Shown: positions 34,635 to 46,001, counted from the first letter of the stretch. The stretch: 64,000 bases of DNA from Brassica napus (GCF_020379485.1 NC_063446.1:18425525-18489524); one strand, 5' to 3'. Notes: a model not told the origin generated them from the letters alone. Translations and numbers: made by a program.

Positions 34635-37600
34635 TGTTGGATAATTTCAATTAACTTAAGGAGCAAGTTAACTCATTAAAGTGAAGTTTCATGGGTTAAG
34701 GAAAAAGGAAAACATATCGAGCTTAGGAATGTTTCCATATTATTATTAGGAAAAGATGTAGCTTCTTCCTATATAAACAGTTCTCATGGAGAGATGTTCC
34801 ATCAAGAGAAACACATTGAAAGGTTTAGTTTTGAGAGAGTTTCTAAATCTAATAAGAAGAGAAGTTCTTATAATCTTTGTGTTTGTGCAACTTTAATTGG
34901 TATCAGAGCTCCAGGTTTCGAAGGTCGTTTACAAGAGGAGTTGTAACTTCGATCAAAACATGGGAGACGATTCTCAAGCACGTGATAAAGGTCTTGAGAT
35001 GAAGAAGTACATACGATGTCCGATGCTAACATCGACCAACTACACCGTATGGTCGATGCGAATGAAAGTGATGCTTCGTTTATACGAAGTTTGGGATACG
35101 ATTGATCCAGGGAGTAACGATGCAAAGAAGAACAATATGGCGATTGCTCTAATCTTTCAATCAGTCCCGGAGGCGTTAATACTTCAGATTGGAGAACATG
35201 ATACATCGAAGAAGATTTGGGAAGCTATCAAATCCCGTAACCTAGGTGCTGATCGCGTGAGAGAAGCAACGTTACAAACTTTGATGTCTGAGTTCGACAA
35301 ACTGAAGATGACAGACACAGACACGGTGGATGACTACGCAGGAAAACTTTCAGGCTTAGCATCGAGAGCAGCCGCGTTAGGAGAGATAATGGAAGCATCA
35401 AAGCTGGTAAAGAAGTTTTTGAAGGGACTTCCAAGAACGAAGTTCATTCACATCGTAGCTTCGTTAGAACAAGTGCTGGATCTAAATTCAACGGGATTCG
35501 AAGACATTGTTGGGAGATTGAAGGCTTTCGAAGAACGCATCAAAGAAGAAACCCAAGATGAAGGTCAATCGAAGCTCATGTTTGGAAAGAATGATATGCA
35601 AGGTAGTGGAAGCCATAACAACTCGCGAGGAAGAGGCATAGGTAGAGGTTATGGTGGAAGAGGAAGAGGACAAGGAAGGTCTAATGTTTCTGATGGTCAT
35701 AACAAAGGAGGAGAAGCTTCAGACAAGACCAAGAAGGACTACTCTAAGGTTAAATGTTGGCGATGCGACAAGATGGGGCACTTCGTGTCACATTGTCCTA
35801 CACGACCAAGAGAAGAAGCTAACCTAACGGAAACACAAGAAGCGGATGCATTATATATGCATGAAGTAGTATTCCTCAACGAAGAGAGAGTGTTTCCTAA
35901 GAGGTTTGATGAATACGATGGAAATACGAGTATATGGTACCTTGACAATGGTGCAAGTAACCATATGACAGGCAAGAGAGAGTTCTTCTCAAACCTAGAT
36001 GATAGCATCAAAGGCAAAGTCAAATTCGGTGATGGATCAAACATCGAGATTGTTGGGAAAGGTTCGATCACGTTCATCGGAAAAACAGGGGAGAGAAGAG
36101 CACTCAAAGATATCTACTACATCCCAAGTCTTAAACACAATATCATAAGTCTTGGACAAGCAACCGAGATGGGTTGTGAGGTTAATATGAAAGAAGACTT
36201 ACTGATGCTGAAAGATCCCCGTGGAAGGCTATTAGTACAAGTCGCAAGGCAACCAAACCGATTGTACAAGACGCCAATGGAGGTTGAATATCCGAAGTGT
36301 CTTCAAATACAAGAAACTGATGTTACATGGACGTGGCATGCACGGCTAGGACATGTGAACTTTGGAGTCATGAAGAATATGGTAGACAAAGAGATGGTAA
36401 TAGGGATGCCTCAGGTGATACACGAGAAAGATGTGTGCAACGCCTGCTTAGTTAGGAAGAAAACTCGGAAGTCTTTCCTGCCTAAAGCAAAGTATCGAGC
36501 ATCACACGCATTGGAGTTGGTACATGGTGACTTGTGCGGTCCGATATCACCATCAACACCAGCAAACAATAGATATGTATTCGTCTTAATTGATGATTAC
36601 TCAAGATATATGTGGACGATGCTGCTAAGAGAGAAGAGTGAAGCGTTCGATCGGTTCAAAAAGTTCAAGGAGTACGTGGAGAATCAAACGAAGCTACAAC
36701 TCAAGAATTTTCGCACCGATAGAGGAGGAGAGTTCACATCTTCTGATTTCATTCGTTTTTGTGAAGAAAACGGTGTAACTAGACATCTCACCGCATCGTA
36801 TACACTATCAAGAAACGTGGACGAAGAACCAGGATCATTCAAGCTTCCTCATATTGATGTTATAGAAGAAGGAGATGGTGATGAGCATCAAGATCACCAA
36901 CACCACGAAGAGCAAAACAATAATGAAGAAGAAGAAGCTGTAGACGCAGGTGAACAAGAGCAAGTAGCAGAGAACAACGATGCAAACCAAGACCAGCATG
37001 TAACATCAAGATATGGTCGTAACATCAAAAAACCAAAGCGGTTCGATGATTACATCCTACTTGCTGAATTTGAAGGTGGCAGACTCTTGCTCACCATCGA
37101 TGGTGAACCAGAAAGTTACATCGAAACTGCAGTGATACAAGCGTGGATCGATGCAATGAAGGCAGAGATCGAATCTATCATCAAAAATAAGACCTGGAAG
37201 CTCGTCAAGAAGCCGGCAGGTGTGAAACTGATAGGTTTGAAGTGTATCTATAAGATCAAGAGGAATGCAGATGGAATGGTGATCAAATACAAAGCAAGGC
37301 TAGTCGCAAAAGGCTACGTGCAACAACAAGGCATAGACTTCGACGAAGTATTTGCACCAGTTGCTCTAAGAGCTTGGAACATCAAACTCGACCGTGTTCT
37401 AAAGGAGATGGAGTTCACGAAGTGCACCAAGGAACCTGCGGTATATCAAAAGAAACAGAAGGGGGAGCTTCTGATCATAGCTATATACATCGATGACTTG
37501 TTTGTAACAGGGACTTCGCTCAATGTTATCAAGCAATTCAAATATGATATGTCAAGAAGATTTGAGATGTCAGACCTCGAGATGCTTACATACTATCTTG

Positions 37601-38213
37601 GTATAGAAGTAACGCAAGGAGCTGATGGCATTCACATCAAACAAGAAGGATACGCGCAAGGTATACTTGTCAAGACGAAGATGGAGTCATGTAACTATAC
37701 TCACGTTCTGATGCACACGAGTTTGAAAGTATCAAAGGCAGAGGAGGAGCCTGAGATTGATGCAACATCGTATCGAAGCACCATAGGATGCTTAAGAGAG
37801 AGTCATAGAGAAGCAGTGAAGCATCTATACTCACGTTCTGATGCAACATCGTATCGAAGAAATGCGATGCACCTATTAACGGTCTATGGAAGTTCATCGG
37901 AGTTCAGAAGATCAACATACCCGAGATTCGAGTTGGAATTAAGGGGGAGAATGTTGGATAATTCCAATTAACTTAAGGAGCAAGTTAACTCATTAAAGTG
38001 AAGTTTGATAGGTTAAGGAAAAAGGAAAACATATCGAGCTTAGGAATGTTTCCATATTATTATTAGGAAAAAATGTAGCTTCTTCCTATATAAACAGTTC
38101 TCATGGAGAGATGTTCCATCAAGAGAAACACATTGAAATGTTTAGTTTTGAGAGAGTTTCTAAATCTAATAAGAAGAGAAGTTCTTATAATCTTTGTGTT
38201 TGTGCAACGTTAA
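34635..38213 (+). mobile_element. Young, internally deleted Ty1/copia element
   Basis: Two 262-bp LTRs, 34635-34896 and 37952-38213, differ at only six positions by eye (about 2.3 percent). They are flanked by the target-site duplication TGATC at 34630-34634 and 38214-38218. The primer-binding site TGGTATCAGAGC follows the left LTR and the polypurine tract AAGGGGGAGAA precedes the right one. LTRs start TGTTGG and appear to end TTAA, not CA. The interior is 3055 bp, about 1 kb shorter than in the related element at 14960-19559, because parts of integrase, reverse transcriptase and RNase H are missing. The whole inside is still one open frame (separate entry). It lies about 430 bases upstream of the RGP4 start, in the same direction. 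Confidence 0.93.
34960..37971 (+). CDS. Gag-pol deletion derivative of a copia element
   Basis: One open frame of 1003 residues from ATG at 34960. In order: gag (CPMLTSTNYTVWSMRMKVML), RG-rich region, zinc knuckle CWRCDKMGHFVSHC, protease (WYLDNGASNHM, catalytic site intact), integrase zinc finger (WHARLGH..CNACLVRKK) and integrase core up to TDRGGEF and RHLTASYT. It then jumps to the integrase/reverse-transcriptase linker (SRNVDEEPG), so about 115 codons of the integrase are lost. The reverse transcriptase runs from KARLVAKGYVQ to FAPVA, jumps to LRAWNIKLD (about 68 codons lost, including the first catalytic LDVKTAF block), and keeps the YIDD box. RNase H is replaced by a scrambled tail. All joins keep the frame. 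Gag and protease could still be made; the replication enzymes could not work. Confidence 0.85.
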   Translation: MGDDSQARDKGLEMKKYIRCPMLTSTNYTVWSMRMKVMLRLYEVWDTIDPGSNDAKKNNMAIALIFQSVPEALILQIGEHDTSKKIWEAIKSRNLGADRVREATLQTLMSEFDKLKMTDTDTVDDYAGKLSGLASRAAALGEIMEASKLVKKFLKGLPRTKFIHIVASLEQVLDLNSTGFEDIVGRLKAFEERIKEETQDEGQSKLMFGKNDMQGSGSHNNSRGRGIGRGYGGRGRGQGRSNVSDGHNKGGEASDKTKKDYSKVKCWRCDKMGHFVSHCPTRPREEANLTETQEADALYMHEVVFLNEERVFPKRFDEYDGNTSIWYLDNGASNHMTGKREFFSNLDDSIKGKVKFGDGSNIEIVGKGSITFIGKTGERRALKDIYYIPSLKHNIISLGQATEMGCEVNMKEDLLMLKDPRGRLLVQVARQPNRLYKTPMEVEYPKCLQIQETDVTWTWHARLGHVNFGVMKNMVDKEMVIGMPQVIHEKDVCNACLVRKKTRKSFLPKAKYRASHALELVHGDLCGPISPSTPANNRYVFVLIDDYSRYMWTMLLREKSEAFDRFKKFKEYVENQTKLQLKNFRTDRGGEFTSSDFIRFCEENGVTRHLTASYTLSRNVDEEPGSFKLPHIDVIEEGDGDEHQDHQHHEEQNNNEEEEAVDAGEQEQVAENNDANQDQHVTSRYGRNIKKPKRFDDYILLAEFEGGRLLLTIDGEPESYIETAVIQAWIDAMKAEIESIIKNKTWKLVKKPAGVKLIGLKCIYKIKRNADGMVIKYKARLVAKGYVQQQGIDFDEVFAPVALRAWNIKLDRVLKEMEFTKCTKEPAVYQKKQKGELLIIAIYIDDLFVTGTSLNVIKQFKYDMSRRFEMSDLEMLTYYLGIEVTQGADGIHIKQEGYAQGILVKTKMESCNYTHVLMHTSLKVSKAEEEPEIDATSYRSTIGCLRESHREAVKHLYSRSDATSYRRNAMHLLTVYGSSSEFRRSTYPRFELELRGRMLDNSN

Positions 38214-38568
38214 TGATCATTTAGCAAAAAAAAAACGTAGGTTCATGACTGTAATTTATTCCATTTGGTTAATGGTTAATTTATGTACCCAAAATGTTAC
38301 ATGTTCTGTATAGAAACAACTATGCTTTTTAAGAAACAGGACAAAAAAATATTGAAATAGACCATAACTTCGATCAACTAAATTTTCTCGATAACGAGAT
38401 TTAACCTATATGATTTCTAGTGATCGCAATATTCAAACGACTACAAATTTATAAAACATGTAGAACATTTGGTAGACACTGTTTAACTTGTGCCAATCCT
38501 TTGACTGTCGGTTTTCCTATATGTCAAAAAGTTTGGGAAATAAATGTAATTTTAGTTTCTAAAACCGT

Positions 38569-38642
38569 TATATAAACCATCTCCCATTCCACTCAAAAAC
38601 AATCATCTCATAAACAGTCGTCTAGCTATCAAAGTACCAAAC
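38569..38642 (+). promoter_or_regulatory. RGP4 core promoter and leader
   Basis: TATATAAA at 38569-38576 lies 67 bases before the ATG, and the short A/C-rich leader after it is typical of a plant 5'-UTR. The native upstream promoter is limited to about 350 bases, because the right LTR of the copia element ends at 38213. Confidence 0.6.
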
Positions 38643-39949
38643 ATGGCGGGCTACAACCTCGAAGCTATCGAAGCCGCACCGTTAAAGGAAGATGTCGATA
38701 TTGTGATCCCAACGATCAGGAGCCTTGACTTTCTTGAACAATGGAGGCCATTTCTCAAGCATTACCATTTAATCATTGTCCAGGATGGAGACCCTTCGAT
38801 CAATATCCGAGTTCCAGAGGGTTATGACTATGAGCTGTACAACCGTAACGATATTAACAGGATCCTTGGTCCTAGAGCTAATTGTATTTCCTACAAGGAT
38901 GGTGGATGTCGTTGCTTCGGCTTCATGGTTTCCAAGAAGAAGTATATCTACACCATTGATGATGATTGCTTTGTAAGTCTCTTTTGCTATCCGCTCGTTA
39001 TGCATAAAGTTTATATTCACATTTCTCAACTCAATGAAATCATTGAAACAAAAAAGGTGGCAAATGATCCAAGTGGGAAAGAAATCAATGTGATAGCTCA
39101 ACACATAAAGAACCTTGAGACACCTTCAACACCACACTACTTCAACACTCTCTATGACCCTTTTAGAGATGGAACTGACTTTGTGAGAGGATACCCTTTC
39201 AGTTTGAGGGAAGGTGTCACAACCGCCATCTCTCATGGCCTTTGGCTCAACATCCCTGATTACGATGCCCCGACCCAGCTCGTGAAGCCTCGTGAACGAA
39301 ACATCAGGTCATAATATACAAATCAAGATCCTTGATTTTTTGTAGTTTTGGTTAATGTCCAAAAATATTTCCATTCAGTTTGATTATTTTGGTATATGAG
39401 TCTATGACGTATTTATAACCTGGATATAAACTCTACAATAGTCCTTGCAGGTATGTTGATGCAGTGATGACAATCCCAAAAGGTGTATTGTACCCAATGT
39501 GTGGCATGAATCTTGCTTTCAATAGAGAGCTTATTGGACCTGCTATGTACTTCGGCCTTATGGGTGAAGGCCAGCCCATTTCCCGGTACGATGACATGTG
39601 GGCTGGTTGGGCAGCTAAAGTGGTGTGTGACCACTTGGGCTTTGGGGTCAAAACCGGTCTGCCGTATGTGTGGCATAGCAAAGCGAGTAACCCGTTCGTG
39701 AACCTAAAGAAAGAGCACAAGGGACTTCATTGGCAAGAAGATATGGTTCCTTTCTTCCAAAATCTTCGTCTCTCCAAAGAATCTGACACTGCCGCTAAAT
39801 GCTATATGGAGTTGTCCAACATGACAAAGGAGAAGCTTACTGAAGTTGATCCTTACTTTGAGAAGTTGGCTGATGCAATGGTCGCTTGGATTGAGGCGTG
39901 GGAGGAGCTTAACCCGCCAGTTGATGGAAAAGATGTCAAGGCCAGGTGA
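38643..39949 (+). CDS. RGP4: Reversibly glycosylated polypeptide 4 (UDP-arabinopyranose mutase family)
   Basis: Three exons, 38643-38972, 39057-39307 and 39451-39949, total 1080 bases (359 residues), normal for the family; introns are GT..AG. RGP proteins are cytosolic or Golgi-associated GT75 proteins that convert UDP-arabinopyranose to UDP-arabinofuranose for cell-wall arabinan and glycoprotein synthesis. Visible features: [20 protein letters not shown] near the N-terminus, the DXD-like TIDDDC (Asp106-108), the [21 protein letters not shown] block with Arg154 and Arg161 (one of them is the reversibly glycosylated arginine), and WAGW with CDHLG in the last exon. Specific wording such as [13 protein letters not shown] and the context next to a SAUR gene favour RGP4, a seed-expressed member for which mutase activity was not detected in Arabidopsis, over RGP1-3. 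The frame is intact. Confidence 0.93.
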
Positions 39950-42093
39950 TAAAGAATTGAAGATGATGAGTGATGCCTGCTGTGTTACTGCATGAATAAG
40001 TACGTTTAAGTTTGTTACTGTATGGTCTTTTATTTATTTATTTTCGTTTTGGAAGTGTGCTTCGTACAATAAGTTGTGTAATTGTTCTTTTTGTGATTTG
40101 TCAAAGAATACTCTGTGTGATTGTTGTGTTTACTTTGCTCGACATACTGCGTGCTACTTTAAATTACATGGACGAATTCGTTAGTTTAGTCGTACTCCCA
40201 CAAACATTTATTCTATCAAACGGAAGATTGTTTTTGTGAAAACCGGACCCAACATAGCTGAAAGGGCCTAAACAAAATGTATTTCAATGAAGTAGGATTC
40301 CATGACCTATTTGACAAAAATCCACCAATATAAAGCAAACCTACAAGAGGGAAGGGAAGAATGAGGGTTGAGCATTTCCATAAAACCTCAATGAAAAAAG
40401 TTTTAAGAGCTCCGAAATCTTTACCCAACATTCACCACACAACATAACAAATTTTTTACCTAAAACATCTAGTAAAGCAAAAATATTCAACACGAAATAA
40501 GAATAAATTTCGACGGTGTCAACATGAGATCATGCCCCCCCACGTCTCTCATGCTCTCGCGTGAGAAATCACCACTTCACGTGGTCTCCGTGAATTCCAC
40601 GCCTTCACGCGACACGCAACTTCACTTGGTCCCGCGTGATCCATACCACCACTTTCACACGATAATGCCACCTCACCCGGTTTCCACGTAATATGTGCTC
40701 CACATTCTTTACTTCACACACAGGAATGCACGTCGCATGCCTGCTCTGGCGATAAATCATATCACCTCAAGTGGTCTCCACATGATCCAACAAAAAACGA
40801 TGAAACACCCGAGATGTACTCCATCATGTTGCACGCACAAAAATAGGCTTAAAGCCCTTTCCTATATCATATACGCATGTTTATTCCCCACTCAATGCAA
40901 TCACCTGCATACAAGTCTCAATTATCTTACAACCAAATTCGTTTTAGCAACCTATGAGTAGGTGTAGGTGTCCACACATTACAATACAATATATATGTGT
41001 ATGTATATATGATAGTTTACTTATCAAACAACTACACGTATAATTACAGATAACATGTAGGTATGAATGGTTTAAATATAAACTTTTACTATCAAGCGAT
41101 AATGAAAAAAGTAAGAAGAGTTCATATCAATCGTCATCTTTTCATTAGATCTGCGAAAAGAAAAGAGAAAAGAAGTAAATCAGAAATTTACGGTTTTCCA
41201 AAGACTCGGGATCAAAAATCTAAGAGAAAGAACAAAAAAAGAAATAAGTAAAAACAAGAATTAGGGTTTTGTACCTTCACTCGTGACCGGATCTAAAAAG
41301 AAGACAAGATAAGATCTAGAGAATGAGACATATCGTTGTGGATCTACAGTGGCTTGGTTGCGTCACCACCAGCGCGAAAAGACTTTGAGGCAACAATGAC
41401 ACACCATAAAATGTTGGCTACCTTTTTTATGGCGACCATGCCGGTGTAGTGGAATGTAACAACAGACCAGGCACTGAAAAAGCCAAAAATATTTTTGGGT
41501 TGGAACCACATCTATTATTTAAATAATAATAACAGTGAAAAGTTAAATATAATATTAAATGGATTCGAACTTATACCCTTTTATACCAACAAGAGTTATA
41601 ACCATTTGAGCTATTGCAATTTTGATAAAAATGGCCGAAAATATATATAGTTTTTACACGGCTGAAAGTACATGTTTCTATAGCTTCTGCTCTGTGAAAG
41701 TTTTAAAGGAGAAGTACCAGTGAACTTTACAAAATTTTGACATTACGCACTTCAATGCATTTAAACAAGTCAACCTTAATTAGTGACGGAATGAATAGTT
41801 TAAATGGCAACCCGCCGACACCATCATCTTTTGGAATAACCCATGTTCTAAAAATTTCTCTCTTAAACAATTTATCGACCGAAATGTAAAATTCTCAATT
41901 TGAATTGCCCGTGCTAGAATGGTCTATCTCGCGGCAGTTGGCGTTTCTATAACGCCGCATCCCGCGGCCGAGAATTCTATGTCTAATCCTACCCCAAATT
42001 ATTTATGTGGTACAGTGGGTGGTATCAGAAGATATGCGATGATACTTTACATTTATTGTTATATATATCGAGTCCTACGTTTTAGGAACATTC
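39950..42093. other. Spacer after RGP4; tRNA-like SINE trace at 41561-41618
   Basis: RGP4 3'-UTR followed by spacer. A stretch at 40520-40700 repeats words such as CACGTGGTCTCC and TTCAC(G/T)(T/C)GGT and is unusually rich in C. At 41561-41618, on the minus strand, TAGCTCAAATGG (A-box-like) is followed about 30 bases later by AAGTTCGAATCC (B-box-like). This suggests a worn tRNA-derived SINE or tRNA fragment, but no cloverleaf or acceptor stem could be built. No protein gene was found. Confidence 0.4.
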
Positions 42094-42183
42094 TGTTAAT
42101 ATGTAACTTAACCTCCAAGTCTATAGTCTGTATATATACTCTCTTGTATTCTCATTATGATATATCAAGATACATTCTTAACA
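42094..42183 (+). mobile_element. Putative short copia 5' LTR
   Basis: A 90-bp segment beginning TGTTAATATGT and ending TTCTTAACA, with TGTTA/TAACA ends, directly followed by the primer-binding site TGGTATCAAGAGC at 42184. It contains a TATA-like TATATATAC. Very short LTRs are normal for this copia group. The matching 3' LTR was not found. Confidence 0.55.
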
Positions 42184-42291
42184 TGGTATCAAGAGCAAAC
42201 CGATAACCCTAAATTTTTTTTTTCAGCCGCCACCTTCTTTCGTCTTCTTCTTCTTAATACTCTTCTTCTTTAATCTCGATCTCAACACACC

Positions 42292-45200
42292 ATGAATGCC
42301 CCCTTTGATCAGGTTGATGCAACGCTCAACTTATTGAACGTTAATATGGTCAACATCACCAAACTCACCTCCACGAACTACATGACATGGAGTCTTCAAG
42401 TTCACACTCTTCTCGATGGATATGACTTGGCTGGATACATTGATGGCACCAAACCAGCACCGGCTCCAACGACCACAGTCAATGACGAAGTAACTGCCAA
42501 TCCCGAGTTCAACAAAATGGCGCCGTCAAGATCGCCAAGTATACAGCGGTCTCATTGGCACCCTCTCCCCGTCTATTCAGGCACTGGTCACCAACACCAA
42601 GACCACGCGCGATGTCTGGAAGTCGCTCAGTGCCACCTATGCAACGCCAAGTCGTGGACACATACAACAACTCCGCTTGCAACTAAAGCACTATACCAAA
42701 GGAGACAAGAGTATTGATGAGTACATGAGGGGCTTGACTAGCCGCTTTGATCAACTTGGTCTTCTAGGCAAGCCATTGGACCATGAGGACAAGATTGAGT
42801 ACATCATTGATGAACTACCCGAGGAGTACAAATATGTAGCTGAACAAATCGAGGGACGAGACACGACTCTGTCCATCATTGAGATTCATGAAAAGCTTAT
42901 CAACAAAGAAGCTAAACTCATTGCTGTCTCTGCTCCGGTGTCAAGCTCAATCCCAGTGACTGCTAACGTTGCTTCGGCTCGCCCCAAACAGCATCAGTCG
43001 CAATACAACAGAAGCAACAACGGCTCAAACTAGAACATAAGCTACAAATCCAACAACTCATCCATGCAGAAACAAGAGAACCGGTCAACCAAAGGATATC
43101 AAGGTCGTTGTCAACTCTGTGGCGTCTTCGGTCACAGTGCACGTCGATGCACACAGATGTCTCAACAATATGTCAACACAGGCAGCTCTCCATTTCGCCC
43201 CTGGCAACCACGAGCAAACATGGCCGTAGCAGCGCAAAACCCCACTAATGTGTGGCTCATGGACTCAAGAGCAACACATCACCTCACCAGTGATCTTCAC
43301 AACTTGTCTCTCCATCAACCATATCTAGGAGATGACTCCGTCATGATAGGCGATGGCACTGGTCTCCCTATAACTCACACTGGTTCCATCTCCCTTCCAT
43401 CTCCTGCTCGCACTTTAAGATTAAATGATGTTTTATGTGTTCCAAACATTCAGAAAAATCTTATCTCTGTTTATCGTCTATGTAATACTAACAAGGTGTC
43501 GGTTGAATTTTTCTCTGCTTCCTTTCAGGTGAAGGATCTCTGCTCGGGAATCCCGTTAATCCAAGGCAAGACCAAGGATGAGTTGTATGAGTGGCCAGCC
43601 AAACCCTCCACCCTTCAATCCTTTTTCGCCTCTTCACCACCAAAAACAACTCTCCCGGTTTGGCACTATCGTCTTGGCCACCCCTCTGCCTCCATTCTCA
43701 AGACTGTTATTTCAAATTTTTCTTTACCTTTTTCTCAATCTCTAACTCAAAACATTTTGTGCTCAGATTGTGCCATCAATAAAACTCACAAACTACCCTT
43801 TCACCAAACCACCATTACCTCTTCTCGCCCTCTTCAATACATTTTCACCGATTTATGGAGTTCTCCAGTTGTTTCCATTGATAATTACAAATACTACCTA
43901 GTGCTAGTTGACCACTACAGCCGCTACACTTGGCTATATCCTCTGAAAGTTAAATCCCAAGTAAAAGAAACATTCAAAGTGTTCAAAGCGCTCGTCGAGA
44001 ACTTCTTCTCCACCAAGATCGGTACCTTGTTCTCAGATAATGGTGGCGAGTTTATAGCTCTCCGACATCTCCTGGCAGAAGCTGGCATCTCTCATCTCAC
44101 CTCTCCACCACATACACCAGAGCACAACGGTATATCGGAAAGAAAGCATAGACATGTCGTTGAGACAGGTCTCGCTATGCTCACACATGCCTCGATGCCG
44201 AAGAAATACTGGACTTACGCATTCTCCACAGCAGCATATCTGATCAATCGCCAACCAACTGCGGTCCTCAACATGGATTCTCCATTTCACAAGCTCTTTG
44301 GTACTCAACCTAATTATCACAAGTTAAGATTCTTTGGCTCTCTCTGTTTTCCTTGGTTGAGGCCGTACACAGCTCACAAACTTGAAGACCGGTCTACTTC
44401 TTGCGTCTTTCTCGGATACTCTCCAACACAAAGTGGCTATCTGTGCCTTCAACCACACACTGGACGCATATACGTGTCAAGACACGTACGGTTTGATGAG
44501 CTTATCTTCCCGTTCAAAACCTCCTCTCTACCTGCTGTGAACAGCCCAGTTCCAAACCCTGAACCCACACCCTTCTCTCCACCAGTAACCATCGTACCAC
44601 CATCACAACCACCTGCTCCCACAACCTCTGTATCAAACCCATCCTCTCCACTCGTACAGCAAACGGGAAGCTCGAGCTCAGGTCCTTCTCTTCCGGGTCA
44701 GGTTAATTCTTCCACTCCTTTGTTTAGTAATACTAATGATGATAACATGAGTGCCGAGTTGCCAGCAGGATCACATCACTCTGCTCCTTCGCCTCAAACC
44801 TCTCCAGTTGTGTCTCAGTTACCGTCTGAGCAACAACAACCCTCACCATCACCATCGGCGCAAAGCTCACCATCTCCAGAGCCTGCTCAGCCGGAGAACA
44901 CGCACCCTATGCTCACAAGACGCAAAAATCAAATCAGCAAGCCAAACTCGAAGTACAACTACTCAGCTGCTCTGTTTTCGGTCATTCATACTGAACCAAC
45001 TACACTAAATCAGGCGCTTAAAGATAGATGTTGGCGAGGCTCTATGTCTACAGAGATTGATGCGTTTGCACGTAATGGAACCTATGATCTTGTGCCTTGA
45101 CAACTGCATTACAACGTTGTAGGGAACAGATGGCTCTACAAAAACAAATTCAACTCTGATGGTTCTCACAAATGCTGCAAGTCACGCTTGGTGGCGAAAG

Positions 45201-45435
45201 GGTATAAGCAAGAATATGGCCGTGACTACACAGAGACATCCAGTCCGGTTATTAAAGCCACAACACTTCGTCTTGTCCTCGACATCACAGTCAGCAACTC
45301 CTGGCCGATACAGCAGCTTGATGTCAACAATGCTTTCCTCCAAGGGACTCTCACGGACGAAGTATATATGGATCAACCACCTGGCTTCGTTGATGCAGAC
45401 AGACCGGACTACGTATACAAGGATGATCACAAGCT
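42292..45435 (+). pseudogene. Decayed copia gag-pol, 3' truncated
   Basis: A different copia lineage (Ale-like) from the others here. Gag: KLTSTNYMTWSLQVHTLLDG, then, after a frameshift near 42520, GHIQQLRLQLKHYTKGDKSI and DELPEEYKYVAEQIEGRD. A TAG at about 43031 interrupts; then come the zinc knuckle CQLCGVFGHSARRC, a protease site WLMDSRATHHLTSD in which the usual DSG is DSR, and an integrase with HYRLGHPS..CSDC, DNGGEF and HTPEHNGISERKHRHVVE. Then follow a long proline/serine-rich linker and the start of the reverse transcriptase, broken by a TGA at 45098 and continuing as YKNKFNSDGS, RLVAKGYKQEYG, QLDVNNAFLQG and VYMDQPPGFVD. It stops abruptly at about 45422, where a LINE-like tail begins. 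Not functional. Confidence 0.85.
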
Positions 45436-45604
45436 GGTGGGATTGATGCAGAGATGGTTCAAAGTTACAGCTTAGTAGAAGGAAGACTTAACCAATTTTG
45501 TTACAGCATTGTAAAGTCTCTTTTTAGGTTTTTTTTAGTCTTTGTAAATGATTATTCTTTCTACTTGATCAATAAATTTCACATTTCATCAAAAAAAAAA
45601 AAAA
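45436..45604 (+). mobile_element. Short retroposon 3' end with poly(A)
   Basis: About 170 bases ending in CAATAAATTTCACATTTCATC followed by an A14 run. The T-rich 3' part with TTGATCAATAAATT and the tail resemble the 3'-UTR of plant LINEs. It joins directly onto the truncated copia reverse transcriptase. It probably marks a 5'-truncated LINE insertion, with loss of the rest of the copia element. Confidence 0.5.
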
Positions 45605-45679
45605 GAATAAAATACTCATTACCAATCATGGCCAAGGTCGATCTCAAGCATTTGGTATTTGTTGGAGTAAGCTTGAAGC

Positions 45680-45973
45680 TGTTGGAACAAGCATGAAGGC
45701 TTGCCGAGCAAGCTAAAAGAAGTTATAATCCAATTGTGTTTGAGATAAAGATAAAGATGTATTTTAGGAGTTATCTATAAGTATATTATGACTTTACTAG
45801 TAGGATAAGGATTTATTTTTAGCGATATATATACATCCATCAAGTTATGATTAGATTGTATGAGTTTGAGAAGCTTAAAGTTTTTGAATGAGTTTTCTTT
45901 AAGAGATTAATATAAGTTATTCTTATACTTCATTCACATACACAAAGAGAAATCGGATATATAGTTTCAATAC
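45680..45973 (+). mobile_element. Copia 5' LTR
   Basis: Starts TGTTGGAACAAGC and ends just before the primer-binding site TGGTATCAGAGC at 45975. It contains TATATATACATCC as a promoter-like site. The start follows the TGTTGG seen in the two larger copia elements, and the coding part that follows is of the same lineage. No 3' partner is in the window. Confidence 0.65.
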
Positions 45974-46001
45974 TTGGTATCAGAGCAATAAAATTGAAAC
46001 T

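Noticed and set aside
41561..41618. tRNA gene
   Set aside because: A- and B-box-like words are present, but no acceptor stem or cloverleaf can be formed; kept only as a SINE-like trace.
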